Of a stretch of 64,000 nucleotides of DNA, positions 38,550-47,831 are shown piece by piece. Numbering within the stretch: position 1 is the stretch's first letter; every line of letters starts with the position of its first letter. Made by a program: the position numbers and the translations under genes. This DNA comes from an uncultured bacterium (GTDB lineage: Bacteria > Bacillota > Clostridia > Lachnospirales > Lachnospiraceae): positions 37,639 through 101,638 of the forward strand of contig CANDBT010000013.1 in the NCBI GenBank assembly GCA_947383005.1, in the 5' to 3' direction. The notes beneath the pieces were generated by a model that saw only the letters and a list, made by a program, of their open reading frames with translations, did no database searches and had not been told where the DNA came from.

Positions 38550-40486
38550 TCAGCCAGACTTTCCCATTGCTCATAAAGATTTTCCAGGCGGACACGGACA
38601 GCTTCTTTTTCCTGGTTCAGTTCCATGAGTTTGGCCGTGTTGGTATAAATTTCTTCCTGCTGCAGCAGTTCATCGATGGCACTGTCCCGGTTTTCCAACT
38701 GCTGAATCTCTTCTTCTGTCTTTTTTAAATCATTTTGACGTTTGCGTACGCGCGCCTGCGCTTCTTTTTGTGCTTTCCAATTTTGTTTTACTTCCGATAT
38801 GGCTTCGGCAGGTTTTTGCTGGCTGTCGGTTAAGGATTCCTTAATTTGATCAGAAGAACCGGCAGGGATGCGGGTGGAAAGTTCATTTTTCTTGTTCCAG
38901 TAATAATCATAATTTCCAATATAATTAGTCAGGTTTTGTCCGGACAATTCCAAAATCCGGGTAGCTGTCCGGTTGATAAAATAGCGGTCATGGGATACAT
39001 AAAGTATGGTCCCGGTATAGTTTTGCAAAGCCTGTTCCAGAATCTCTTTTGAGGTAATATCTAAATGATTGGTCGGTTCGTCCAAAATCAGAAAATTTGC
39101 TTCGGACAGCATTAGTTTTGCCAAAGATACCCGTCCCCGTTCTCCGCCGCTCAAATCGGAAATCCGCTTAAATACATCATCCCCGGTAAATAAAAAAGCT
39201 GCCAGGATATTGCGTACCTGGGTGTTGGTCAGATTAGGATAGGCATCCTGGACTTCCTCAAATGCGGTTTTTTCCGGATGAAGGACATGATGTTCCTGGT
39301 CATAGTATCCGATGTGAACTTTGGAACCCAAGGTGATACTTCCCGAATCCGCGGGAAGCATTCCGTTGATCAATTTTAAAATTGTGGTTTTTCCGGTGCC
39401 GTTGTTGCCGATTAGGGCAACCCGTTCTCCCCGCCGGATATCCATATCGATATGGGAAAACAGATGGTTTCTGCCGAAGGCTTTGCTTAAATCCCGGATA
39501 GTCAGTACATCGTTTCCGCTGAGGATATTGGGTTCCAGTTGAATCCGCATCTCATCATGGATTTCTGCCGGTTTATCGAGAAGATCAATTTTGGCTAACA
39601 TTTTTTCGCGGCTTTCGGCGCGTTTGATGGATTTTTCCCGGTTAAATGATTTGAGCTTGGCGATTACTTCTTCCTGATGCCGAATTTCCTGCTGCTGGTT
39701 GAGCCAGGCTTTCATTTGCGCGGCACGGACCATGGCTTTTTTTTCGCTGTAAGCGGTATAGTTCCCCAGATATACACTGCACTGGCCTTGTTCCAGTTCT
39801 ATCACTTTGCCGACTACGCGGTTGAGGAAATAGCGGTCATGGGCAACGATAATTACGGCGCCTTTATAATTGAGAAGATAAGTTTCCAGCCAGGCAATGG
39901 ACTCCATGTCCAGGTGGTTGGTAGGTTCGTCCAGCAAGATGATATCCGGTCTGGAGAGCAACAGCCTGCCTAAAGACACCCGCGTTTTTTGTCCTCCTGA
40001 CAAGGTGGAAACGATTTTGCCAAAATCTTCTTCTTCAAACCCCAGCCCTTTTAAGACGCCAACGATTTCACTCTGCCAGGCATAGCCGTTTTCCAGTTCA
40101 AAAATATGGTTTAGGCGGCTGTAAGAAGAAAGCAATTGTTCCAAATGCTCGCCGGAGGCGTTTTTCATCTGTAGTTCCAGAGAACGGATCTGCTGTTCCA
40201 TCTGGATAATGGGACGTTTTACTTCCCGAAGCTCTTCATAGACAGAACGACTGCTGTCCAAATCCTGATGCTGGGCCAGATAGCCTAAAGATTTGCCCTT
40301 TGCCAGGACGACATCTCCCTGGTCGGCAGCCAGTTGACCTACAATAATTTTCAGTAACGTAGATTTGCCAGCACCGTTGATGCCGACAACGGCTGTTTTT
40401 TCCTGGTCCTCTATATGAAAAGATACTTCGGACAGGATTTGGTCTGTGCCGAAAGCTTTGCTGATATGGTTGCATGATAAAATCAT
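38540..40486 (-). CDS. ABC-F family ATPase
   Basis: 648 aa, two ABC domains and no membrane segments. Walker A motifs GINGAGKST and GNNGTGKTT, signatures LSGGQKTR and LSGGERGR, and Walker B ending DEPTNHLDM/DEPTNHLDI are all intact. A coiled-coil C-terminal extension of about 110 residues is typical of the Uup/YdiF branch. ABC-F proteins act on ribosomes in translation or antibiotic protection. The start at 40486 has GGAG upstream; a longer N-terminus is rejected. The stop codon TAG lies in a palindromic repeat. Confidence 0.93.
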   Translation of the reverse strand: MILSCNHISKAFGTDQILSEVSFHIEDQEKTAVVGINGAGKSTLLKIIVGQLAADQGDVVLAKGKSLGYLAQHQDLDSSRSVYEELREVKRPIIQMEQQIRSLELQMKNASGEHLEQLLSSYSRLNHIFELENGYAWQSEIVGVLKGLGFEEEDFGKIVSTLSGGQKTRVSLGRLLLSRPDIILLDEPTNHLDMESIAWLETYLLNYKGAVIIVAHDRYFLNRVVGKVIELEQGQCSVYLGNYTAYSEKKAMVRAAQMKAWLNQQQEIRHQEEVIAKLKSFNREKSIKRAESREKMLAKIDLLDKPAEIHDEMRIQLEPNILSGNDVLTIRDLSKAFGRNHLFSHIDMDIRRGERVALIGNNGTGKTTILKLINGMLPADSGSITLGSKVHIGYYDQEHHVLHPEKTAFEEVQDAYPNLTNTQVRNILAAFLFTGDDVFKRISDLSGGERGRVSLAKLMLSEANFLILDEPTNHLDITSKEILEQALQNYTGTILYVSHDRYFINRTATRILELSGQNLTNYIGNYDYYWNKKNELSTRIPAGSSDQIKESLTDSQQKPAEAISEVKQNWKAQKEAQARVRKRQNDLKKTEEEIQQLENRDSAIDELLQQEEIYTNTAKLMELNQEKEAVRVRLENLYEQWESLAEIE

Positions 40487-40620
40487 AGTTTGTACTCCGT
40501 TTCGCTCTGTGTTAGGCGGATAGCCATGAAAGATTTGGTGTCCTGCCTGTTTTAGTATAATATACCGCTTCGTTTTTTTCAAGATTTCCTGGAAAACATG
40601 GTGAATATTGCTCTTTATGC

Positions 40621-40973
40621 GTTATTATTCACGGAGTGGGGCATCTTCTTGCCCGTCTGCGCCGGACAGGAAGCATCGGGCGGGGGGTATCTTCTTGCCC
40701 GTCTGCGCCGGACAAGAAGCATCGTGCGTTCGCCCGATGGGGAAAAACAGATAAAATCAGTCTTACAAGCAAGCTTGACGCCTGTTTTTATCCGGTTTTC
40801 CTCGCTCCATAAATGTTATTATTCACGGAGTGGGGTATCTTCTTGCCCGTTTGCGCCGGACAAGAAGCATCGTGCGTTCGCCCGATGGGGAAAAACAGAT
40901 AAAATCAGTCTTACAAGCAAGCTTGACGCCTGTTTTTATCTGTTTTTCCCCGCCCCGTGAATTGTAATATATG
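40621..40973. repeat. Duplicated long inverted-repeat unit upstream of rex
   Basis: The unit GTTATTATTCACGGAGTGGG begins at 40621 and again at 40814. The second copy folds perfectly: an 18-bp stem, GGGGAAAAACAGATAAAA with its complement, spans about 40886-40950, and ATTCACGG pairs with CCGTGAAT outside. The first copy has lost pairing in its right arm and contains an extra internal duplication of the CTTCTTGCCCGTCTGCGCCG module. No gene is seen in the 584-bp gap from 40487 to 41070. Confidence 0.75.
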
Positions 40974-40991
40974 TATTCTAAAAAAACATAT

Positions 40992-41020
40992 TTGACATTG
41001 ATTTTGTGCAACAGTATAAT
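40992..41020 (+). promoter_or_regulatory. rex promoter (perfect consensus)
   Basis: TTGACA at 40992-40997, 17-bp spacer, TATAAT at 41015-41020. No convincing Rex operator was recognised around it. Confidence 0.85.
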
Positions 41021-41070
41021 GGTAATTGTACAAATATGTGGAGAAAACAGAAAGTAAAGAGGAGATTTTC

Positions 41071-41742
41071 ATGGAAGGAAGAGAAATATCGAAGGCAGTT
41101 ATTGGCCGCCTTCCTCGATATTACCGTTATCTTGGTGAGTTGCTGGAGCTGGGAGTGGAACGTATTTCATCAAATGAGCTGAGTATGAGGATGAAAGTGA
41201 CAGCTTCGCAGATCCGTCAGGATTTAAACAATTTTGGCGGTTTTGGACAGCAGGGATATGGTTATAATGTCAAGTATTTATATACGGAGATTGGTAAGAT
41301 TTTGGGGGTTGACCGGCAGCATAATTTGATTATTATTGGTGCGGGAAACTTAGGGCAGGCGATTGCCAACTATGCTAATTTTGAAAAGCGGGGATTTATG
41401 ATTAAGGGAATGTTCGATATTAACCCGCGTTTGATTGGCCTTGTAGTCCGGGGAATTGAGATTTGCGGCGTGGATGATTTAGAGCAGTTTATTGCCGACA
41501 ATGACGTGCAGATGGCGGCGCTGACTATTCCCAAGACCAAGGCGTCGGAGATTGCCGATCGTCTGGTTCATGCAGGAATCAAAGCTATTTGGAATTTTGC
41601 CCATGTGGATTTGAATGTACCTGAGGATGTGGTGGTGGAAAATGTCCATCTCTCAGAAAGCCTTATGCGTCTTTCTTATCGGGTGTGCAGTATGCAGGAT
41701 CAGAAAAAAGAGCAAGAGGATGAGGGAGAAGAATTATCGTAA
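41071..41742 (+). CDS. rex: Redox-sensing transcriptional repressor Rex
   Basis: 223 aa from ATG 41071 after AAGAGGAG. An N-terminal winged helix (ISKAVIGRLPRYYRYL, TASQIRQDLNNFGGFG) precedes a Rossmann domain with the NADH-binding GAGNLGQAI. Rex binds DNA when NAD+ is abundant and releases it when NADH rises, controlling fermentation and hydrogen genes in clostridia. It is the first gene of a probable rex-nnr-alr unit. The flavodiiron, CoA-transferase and hydrogenase-maturation genes in this window are plausible targets (inference). Confidence 0.95.
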   Translation: MEGREISKAVIGRLPRYYRYLGELLELGVERISSNELSMRMKVTASQIRQDLNNFGGFGQQGYGYNVKYLYTEIGKILGVDRQHNLIIIGAGNLGQAIANYANFEKRGFMIKGMFDINPRLIGLVVRGIEICGVDDLEQFIADNDVQMAALTIPKTKASEIADRLVHAGIKAIWNFAHVDLNVPEDVVVENVHLSESLMRLSYRVCSMQDQKKEQEDEGEELS

Positions 41743-41803
41743 CCGTTTAGACAGGCAAGAAGATCCTTCGCTTAAACGGTTACACAGCAGAGGGGGAACA
41801 GCG

Positions 41804-43351
41804 ATGAAATATTCGGTGACCGGATTGCAGATGAAGCAGATTGACCAGGATACTATTCAGCGGATAGGGATTCCTTCATTAGTGCTGATGGAGAGAGCGG
41901 CGCTGGCGGTAGCAGATATAGCGGAAAAAATGTTAAAGCAAAATGGCAGCGGACAGAAAAAGGCAAAGGCCGCTTCCGTCGCTATTGTCTGTGGTACAGG
42001 GAACAACGGTGCAGACGGAATTGCCGTTGGCCGGATTTTGCAGGGCCGGGGCTGTAAGGCAGATGTGTTTTTGGCTGGAAAGCAGGATTGCGGGACGGAA
42101 GAGTATCAGACACAGATACGGATAGCCAGACGGTTTGGCGTTCTCTTAAAAGAGGCAGATGAAATACAGCCTCATGATTATCCGGTGATTGTTGATGCTT
42201 TGTTTGGGATTGGTCTGACGCGGAATGTGGAAGGGGCATACCAACACTTGATTGAACGGATTCTCCGGGAAAAGAGGGCGGATGCGTCGGTGGTAGCGGT
42301 GGATATTCCTTCCGGTATCCATGCAGGAACTGGTGCGGTGATGGGCACGGCACTTGCAGCGACGGTGACGGTGACTTTTGGCTGGTTTAAAACAGGGCTT
42401 TTATTGTATCCAGGCCGGACATATGCCGGACAGGTGCAGGTTGCGGATATCGGGTTTCCGGCTCAGAGTCCTGTTCGGCTCGGCTGGGACGGGATGGTGC
42501 TGGAAATACAGGATCTGGTAAACCTGCCAAGGAGGAAGGCGGACAGCCATAAGGGGAGTTTCGGAAAAATGCTTTTGGTGGCGGGTTGTGCAGGAATGGG
42601 CGGAGCGGCTTATCTGAGTGCGCTGGCGGCCTACCGCGTCGGCGCCGGGCTTGTCAAAATCCTGACGGTACCGGAGAATTATCCGATGCTGCAGACCAAT
42701 ATTCCCGAGGCTGTTGTTGAATTGTTTTTGCCTGTGCAGTTTATGGAGCAGCGGGAAGCATTTCATCAAAAGATTAAAGCTTTGTGCCTTTGGGCAGATG
42801 CTGTGGTAATCGGTCCGGGATTGGGGCAGGAGCCATATGTGGAAGGATTATTGGAAGAGGTGCTGTCTTGTGTTGGCGTACCTGTGGTAGTGGATGCAGA
42901 TGCGCTGAACACTTTAGCGGTTTGTCCCAAGTTAAAGAAATATATCAATGAAAAGATGGTTTTAACTCCTCATATGGGGGAGATGTCCCGCCTGACCAAA
43001 CAAACAGTGACTGAGCTTAAAGCAGATCGGATGCGCGCTGCCCGGGATTATGCCGCAGAAACAGGTGCTGTCTGTGTGTTGAAGGATGCTTCTACGGTAA
43101 TTGCCGGCAGGGACAAGAAAGCCTATATCAATACAAGCGGGTCCAGTGCTATGGCAAAAGCTGGTTCCGGCGATGTGTTAGCTGGGATTATTGGCGGCTT
43201 GCTGGCTCAGGGAATGAAAGAACAGGAGGCGGCGGCTTATGGCGTATATCTGCATGGACTGGCTGGAGAAGCGGCGGCGGGCGCCAAGGGGGTACGGAGC
43301 GTACTGGCCCGGGATATAGCCAACCATTTAAAATCCGCGCTTCCTGCTTAA
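41804..43351 (+). CDS. nnr: Bifunctional NAD(P)HX epimerase/dehydratase
   Basis: 515 aa from ATG 41804 behind AGGGGG; a longer in-frame start runs back into rex and is rejected. The N-terminal epimerase domain has QIDQDTI and CGTGNNGADGIAVGR; the C-terminal dehydratase has GSFGKMLLVAGCAGMGGAA, PGLGQEP and SAMAKAGSGDVLAGIIGG. It repairs hydrated NADH and NADPH. A CGTTTA hairpin (AAACGG pairs) lies in the 60-bp gap after rex. Fusion of both activities is normal for bacteria. Confidence 0.95.
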   Translation: MKYSVTGLQMKQIDQDTIQRIGIPSLVLMERAALAVADIAEKMLKQNGSGQKKAKAASVAIVCGTGNNGADGIAVGRILQGRGCKADVFLAGKQDCGTEEYQTQIRIARRFGVLLKEADEIQPHDYPVIVDALFGIGLTRNVEGAYQHLIERILREKRADASVVAVDIPSGIHAGTGAVMGTALAATVTVTFGWFKTGLLLYPGRTYAGQVQVADIGFPAQSPVRLGWDGMVLEIQDLVNLPRRKADSHKGSFGKMLLVAGCAGMGGAAYLSALAAYRVGAGLVKILTVPENYPMLQTNIPEAVVELFLPVQFMEQREAFHQKIKALCLWADAVVIGPGLGQEPYVEGLLEEVLSCVGVPVVVDADALNTLAVCPKLKKYINEKMVLTPHMGEMSRLTKQTVTELKADRMRAARDYAAETGAVCVLKDASTVIAGRDKKAYINTSGSSAMAKAGSGDVLAGIIGGLLAQGMKEQEAAAYGVYLHGLAGEAAAGAKGVRSVLARDIANHLKSALPA

Positions 43352-43364
43352 AAACCGAACATGT

Positions 43365-43438
43365 CAGTACAGCATTGTTTTAATCTTGAAGTAATCAGCA
43401 TTCGCTGTTTATTCGAGAATTAATGCAACGCTGTACTG
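43365..43438 (+). terminator. Hairpin between nnr and alr
   Basis: CAGTACAGC (43365-43373) pairs with GCTGTACTG (43430-43438), with further imperfect pairing of the ATT-rich inner parts. There is no T-run, so it may be a processing or attenuating structure rather than a full terminator. Confidence 0.45.
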
Positions 43439-43466
43439 GTTTATAGCAAATGGGAGAAAAACAGAG

Positions 43467-44630
43467 ATGAAACAGTATACCCGGATTTATGCTACCATTG
43501 ATTTGGATGCGGTGATGTTTAATATTGAGTCTATGAAACAAAAACTGGCGCCTGGAGTCGGTGTAGCTGGCGTGGTAAAGGCGGATGGTTATGGACACGG
43601 AGCGGTTCCTGTGGCAAGAGCTATTGAGCCTTATGTTGAGGCTTATGCGGTAGCGACAGCAGAAGAAGCACTACAGTTGCGCCGTCATGGCATTTGCAAG
43701 CCGGTTATGATTTTAGGGCCGGTTCATCAAAGCTGTTATCGGATGCTGGTAGTGGAAAATATCCGGCCGGCAATATTTACTATGGAACAGGCCAGCGCCC
43801 TGTCGGAACAAGCCAAAGCTTTGGGAAAAACAGCGAATCTTCATTTAGTCGTCGATACAGGTATGGGACGCATCGGCATGAGCGCGGATCAGAAGGGTGT
43901 GGATTTGGCGGTTTCCATTTGCCGTTTGCCTGGTCTTCGCGTCGAGGGCCTGTTTTCGCATTTTGCCCGGGCAGATGAAACAGATAAAGCTTCTGCCATG
44001 TCCCAACTGCAGCGATATGGGAATTTTGTAAGCCTATTGGAAGGGCAGGGGATAAAGATACCGCTAAAACATTGTGCTAACAGTGCGGCTATTATCGATA
44101 TGCCCCAGGCTAATTTAAACTTAGTGCGGGCGGGGATTTCTTTGTATGGCATGTATCCTTCGAAGGAGGTAGATAAGGCAAGAGTATCGTTAAAGCCGGT
44201 CATGGGGCTGAAAAGTTTTATCACCTATGTTAAAGATGTTGAATCTGGACAGGAAATCAGTTACGGCGGGACGTTTAAGGCAGATAAGCCTATGCGGATT
44301 GCCACGATACCTGTAGGTTATGGGGACGGCTATCCCAGAAATTTATCGGGCAAAGGAAAGGTGCTGATCGGAGGAAAAAGCGCACCTATCCTTGGCCGTA
44401 TCTGTATGGATCAGTTCATGGTAGACGTATCACATATTCCACAGGCTGCTGTGGATACGGAGGTAACATTGCTGGGAACAGATGGGACGGAACAAATCCG
44501 TATGGAGGATTTGGCACAGTGGGGCGGCGGGTTTCACTATGAAATTGCCTGTAATATAGGCAAAAGGGTTCCGCGGGTCTATTTTTGCCATGGATATGTG
44601 ACAGAGACAAAAGATTATTTTGATGATTGA
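43467..44630 (+). CDS. alr: Alanine racemase
   Basis: 387 aa, full length. The PLP lysine is in VAGVVKADGYGHGA, the second catalytic residue, Tyr, in the C-terminal half near SYGGTFKAD and GYGDGYPRNLSGKG, and GRICMDQFMVDVS is also conserved. It makes D-alanine for peptidoglycan. It follows nnr, a common neighbour. A GGAAAGC/GCTTTCC hairpin lies 20 bp after the stop. Confidence 0.96.
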   Translation: MKQYTRIYATIDLDAVMFNIESMKQKLAPGVGVAGVVKADGYGHGAVPVARAIEPYVEAYAVATAEEALQLRRHGICKPVMILGPVHQSCYRMLVVENIRPAIFTMEQASALSEQAKALGKTANLHLVVDTGMGRIGMSADQKGVDLAVSICRLPGLRVEGLFSHFARADETDKASAMSQLQRYGNFVSLLEGQGIKIPLKHCANSAAIIDMPQANLNLVRAGISLYGMYPSKEVDKARVSLKPVMGLKSFITYVKDVESGQEISYGGTFKADKPMRIATIPVGYGDGYPRNLSGKGKVLIGGKSAPILGRICMDQFMVDVSHIPQAAVDTEVTLLGTDGTEQIRMEDLAQWGGGFHYEIACNIGKRVPRVYFCHGYVTETKDYFDD

Positions 44631-44690
44631 GATTTTAGGCTGGAATGAGCGGGAAAGCGGTTTTAGGGCTTTCCTTACACAAAAAATCTC

Positions 44691-44719
44691 TTGTTATTCT
44701 GTTATGTTGTTGGTATAAT
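44691..44719 (+). promoter_or_regulatory. Promoter of the chemoreceptor gene
   Basis: TTGTTA at 44691-44696, 17-bp spacer, TATAAT at 44714-44719. Confidence 0.6.
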
Positions 44720-44762
44720 TACAATACTAAAAAGAAGAAATGTCACTTAAGGGAGTATGAGT

Positions 44763-46766
44763 ATGGAACACAGAAAGAATGGGGCTTCCCAGGCTGGTAC
44801 CATCAGGCGAGGCTGGGGTATTACAGGAAAACTGGCATCTGCCATTGTCGTGAGTGTTGTGATTGCTGTAACGATTTTGTTTGCTGTAGTCTATTTTCAA
44901 ATGTCGCATGCGTTGTTGGACAAGAGTGAGGACTTGCTGCAAACTACCACAGAACGTACGCTCCAGGAAACCAGAGCATGGATGAACAATACGCTGACTA
45001 TGCTGGAAGCTCAGCGAGACACCATTGAGTACGAGGACATGGATGTTCCGGCTATGATGGATTATATTCGACATACAGTAGGGAAAAATGATGCCTATCC
45101 CGCTGGGCTGTATGTAGCTTTGACGGATGGTTCTCTGTATCACGCCTCTTTTGTACCTGGTCCGGACTTTGATGCTACGGCAAAGAGCTGGTATCAGGAT
45201 GGTATTAAGTCGGATTCGTTTATATTAGGTGACGTATATTTTGATGAGGACAGCCAGTCCTATGTGGTAGGAGCCTCCGGCGTGCTGAAGACCTCCGGCG
45301 GATCTATACGGGGTGTCGCTGCAGCAGACGTGTACCTGGAATCAATATCAAAAATAGTCAGTGAAGTCCAGCTTGAGGACACCGGAGGGATTTTCCTGGT
45401 GGATACCCGAACCAATACGATTATCGGCCATCGTGACAAGGCCGTTACGGGAAAAAAGCTGGATGAAATGAAAGAGAGCATGTATGTATATGCCGGCCAG
45501 CAGATTCACGAAGGAAAGACAGGGCTGTTTCTCAATGGAAATACTTATATCCAGGTAGAACATGTTCCCGGAAGCGATTGGACGGCTGTCGCTTATGTGT
45601 CTCGGACAGAGGTTCTGCGTGAACTGCATCAGTTGACCGCCAGTATGCTGTTTGTAGCGATTTTTGCCGTGTTGGTCCTGATTCTTTTGGTGGTGGTTCA
45701 GGTTCAGCGTGTTATTGGCCGTCCGGTTAAAGAATTAAGCCTGGTAGCTACCCGGATTGCCGAGGGGGAATTGGATCAGTCTATTCGCTATCAGTCCAGA
45801 GATGAGCTTGGCGTGCTTGCCAGTGACTTTAACCAAGTTACGCTTCGGCTTCGGGAATATGTGGCTTATATCAATGAGATTTCCGAAAAGTTGCGGGAAA
45901 TCGCAGCAGGAAATCTGGCGTTTACTTTGGAAAACAAATATACCGGTGAGTTTGAAAAAATAAAAATTGCGTTGGATGAGATATCTCATGCTTTGAATGG
46001 CACAATGGGACAATTACGTGCGGCATCCAGGGATGTAGCTGCAGGCGCCGAACAAGTTTCCAATGGTGCAGCTACTCTGTCCCAAGGTTCTACGGAGCAG
46101 GCGGCGGAAGTGGAAACTTTGGCCGGGCATATGGGTGCCGTATCCGAGAGTGTACATAATATTTCCAAAGGTGCTCAGGAGGCAAGCCGCATTTCTCAGG
46201 ATGTCAGAAGCGGGCTTTTGGCCAGTAATGATAAGATGCGGAATATGACGGTGGTAATACAGCGTATCAGTGACAAATCTACAGAGATACATAAGATTGT
46301 TAAAACGATTGAGGATATAGCTTTCCAGACAAATATTTTGGCGTTGAATGCTGCTGTGGAGGCCGCCAGGGCAGGAGCTGCTGGAAAGGGATTCGCTGTA
46401 GTTGCAGATGAAGTTCGTGCTCTGGCCGGCAAATCTTCCTCCGCCGCCAAGGAAACGACGGTTTTGCTGGGTCAGACTGTAGAGTCCATGGATGAAGGAG
46501 TCCGTGCAGCCTAGGATACGGCAGATTCCATACTTAAAGTAGTGGCTCATGCAGATGAGATGAACAAACTCATTGATGGTATTGCCGATTATACCAGACA
46601 ACAGGATGCCAATACGGCAGAGATTACCCGGGGAATTGAACAAATCTCTACGGTTGTGCAGACCAATGTGGTTACGGCAGAGGCCAGTGCTGCTGCCAGC
46701 GAGGAGCTGGCAAGCCAGGCTGCCATGCTTCGGGAGCTGGTTGCTAAATTCCGGCTTCGGGAGTAA
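44763..46766 (+). pseudogene. Methyl-accepting chemotaxis protein with in-frame amber codon
   Basis: The ATG at 44763 is seven bases after AAGGGAG. The protein has a membrane helix (about 25-47), an extracytoplasmic sensor of dCache type ([22 protein letters not shown]), a second helix (about 290-312), a HAMP domain and a signalling domain with the intact tip [23 protein letters not shown] at 46512-46514 stops it after 583 residues; the same frame then continues for 83 codons with normal receptor sequence (HADEMNKLIDGIADY) to TAA. A single base change from CAG or similar would explain it. The truncated product may still fold, but loses the descending signalling helix. Confidence 0.85.
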
Positions 46767-46829
46767 GAAAGGCGGCGGTTAAATTTTTAAAATATAAGTA
46801 ATAGAAGGATTTGGAGTTTTTTAAATATC

Positions 46830-46858
46830 TTGACTTTTTTTCGATCTTGAAGTATTAT
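46830..46858 (+). promoter_or_regulatory. Promoter of the DUF134-NifX gene
   Basis: TTGACT at 46830-46835, 17-bp spacer, TATTAT at 46853-46858, 34 bp before the ATG. Confidence 0.7.
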
Positions 46859-46891
46859 ATTATCGTCATATGTCGGAAACGAGGTGAGTGT

Positions 46892-47689
46892 ATGGCCAGA
46901 CCTATCCGATGCAGAAGAATCTGTTTTGAACCCCAATATGACCGTTTTGCGCCTTGTGGCGTGGAGGATAAAGAACAGGTTCTGCTGACAGTAGATGAGT
47001 TTGAGGCGATCCGTTTGATTGATTATGAAAAAAGGACTCATGAGCAATGTGCCAGGCAGATGGGGATTTCCCGTACTACGGTTACAGAAATGTACGAGAG
47101 GGCACGGACAAAAATTGCGGATTGTATTGTCAACGGAAAAACACTGCATATTTCCGGCGGAAATTATGTGCTTTGTGACGGTTCTGCTAAAAAGTGCTGT
47201 GGCAGGAAATGCAGCAAGGCAGAATATGCGGCTGAAACCGTCAAAGGGAGAAAGGAAGGTAAGATAATGAAGATTGCTGTTACTTATGAAAACGAAAAGG
47301 TATTCCCGCATTTTGGGCATACGGCTCAATTTAAGGTTTATGATGTTGAGGATGGCAAGGTTACAGGGACGCAAGTTGTGGATACGGAAGGGAGCGGCCA
47401 CGGAGCCTTGGCGGGGATGCTTTCTGCCTTAAAGGTTGATGTGTTAATCTGCGAAGGGATTGGGGCAGGTGCGCAGATTGCGCTGGCAGAAGCAGGGATC
47501 CGCCTTTATGGCGGGGTGTCCGGCAGTGCGGATGAAGCAGTAGAGGCGCTGCTTGCGGGAAACCTTGTCTTTAATCCGGATTTCCATTGTGACCATCATG
47601 GCCATGGGCATCATGAGGAAGGGCATCATTGCGGGGAAGATAAGCATGGCTGCCCAGGAAATGGGGATAGCTGTTCCTCCGTTTCATAA
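46892..47689 (+). CDS. DUF134 HTH protein fused to a NifX/NifB-type cofactor domain
   Basis: 265 aa from ATG 46892 after GAGGTGAG. Residues 1-100 are a DUF134 domain (MARPIRCRRICFEPQYDRF, then a helix-turn-helix CARQMGISRTTVTEMYERAR). A Cys cluster (CCGRKCSK) links to a dinitrogenase iron-molybdenum cofactor-type domain from about residue 126 (MKIAVTYENEKVFPHFGHT, ICEGIGAGAQIALAEAGI). The last 30 residues are very rich in His and Cys, likely binding metal. Such proteins bind iron-sulfur clusters; here a DNA-binding function seems combined. No nitrogenase genes are nearby. The role is unknown. Confidence 0.85.
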   Translation: MARPIRCRRICFEPQYDRFAPCGVEDKEQVLLTVDEFEAIRLIDYEKRTHEQCARQMGISRTTVTEMYERARTKIADCIVNGKTLHISGGNYVLCDGSAKKCCGRKCSKAEYAAETVKGRKEGKIMKIAVTYENEKVFPHFGHTAQFKVYDVEDGKVTGTQVVDTEGSGHGALAGMLSALKVDVLICEGIGAGAQIALAEAGIRLYGGVSGSADEAVEALLAGNLVFNPDFHCDHHGHGHHEEGHHCGEDKHGCPGNGDSCSSVS

Positions 47690-47727
47690 GCAGCTATATT
47701 CCTTTCCGCTCTATGAATGTAAAAGAT

Positions 47728-47831
47728 GGGGCTGTTGCAAAATTCAGTATTTCTACAATATATGGCAGGAGTACGCGTGACTACTATGCCATATATTGTA
47801 TACGTCTGTTATTTTGCAACAGCTCCTTTTT
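47728..47831. terminator. Long bidirectional terminator/cruciform
   Basis: GGGGCTGTTGCAAAAT (47728-47743) pairs with ATTTTGCAACAGCTCC (47811-47826), with an inner ACAATATATGGCA/TGCCATATATTGT stem, then TTTTT. It lies between two convergent genes and probably terminates both. The outer stem resembles the guaB terminator at 11405. Confidence 0.8.

Noticed and set aside
40598-40960. 120-codon ORF upstream of rex
   Set aside because: It is made entirely of the duplicated palindromic repeat and encodes the repeat twice; no ribosome binding site.
40992-41040. Rex operator for autoregulation
   Set aside because: No TTGT-N-ACAA-type palindrome of the right length and spacing was convincing around the promoter.
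47268-47689. Separate NifX-type gene starting at an internal ATG
   Set aside because: The DUF134 frame continues without a stop into this domain, so a fusion protein is the simpler reading; an internal start cannot be excluded.
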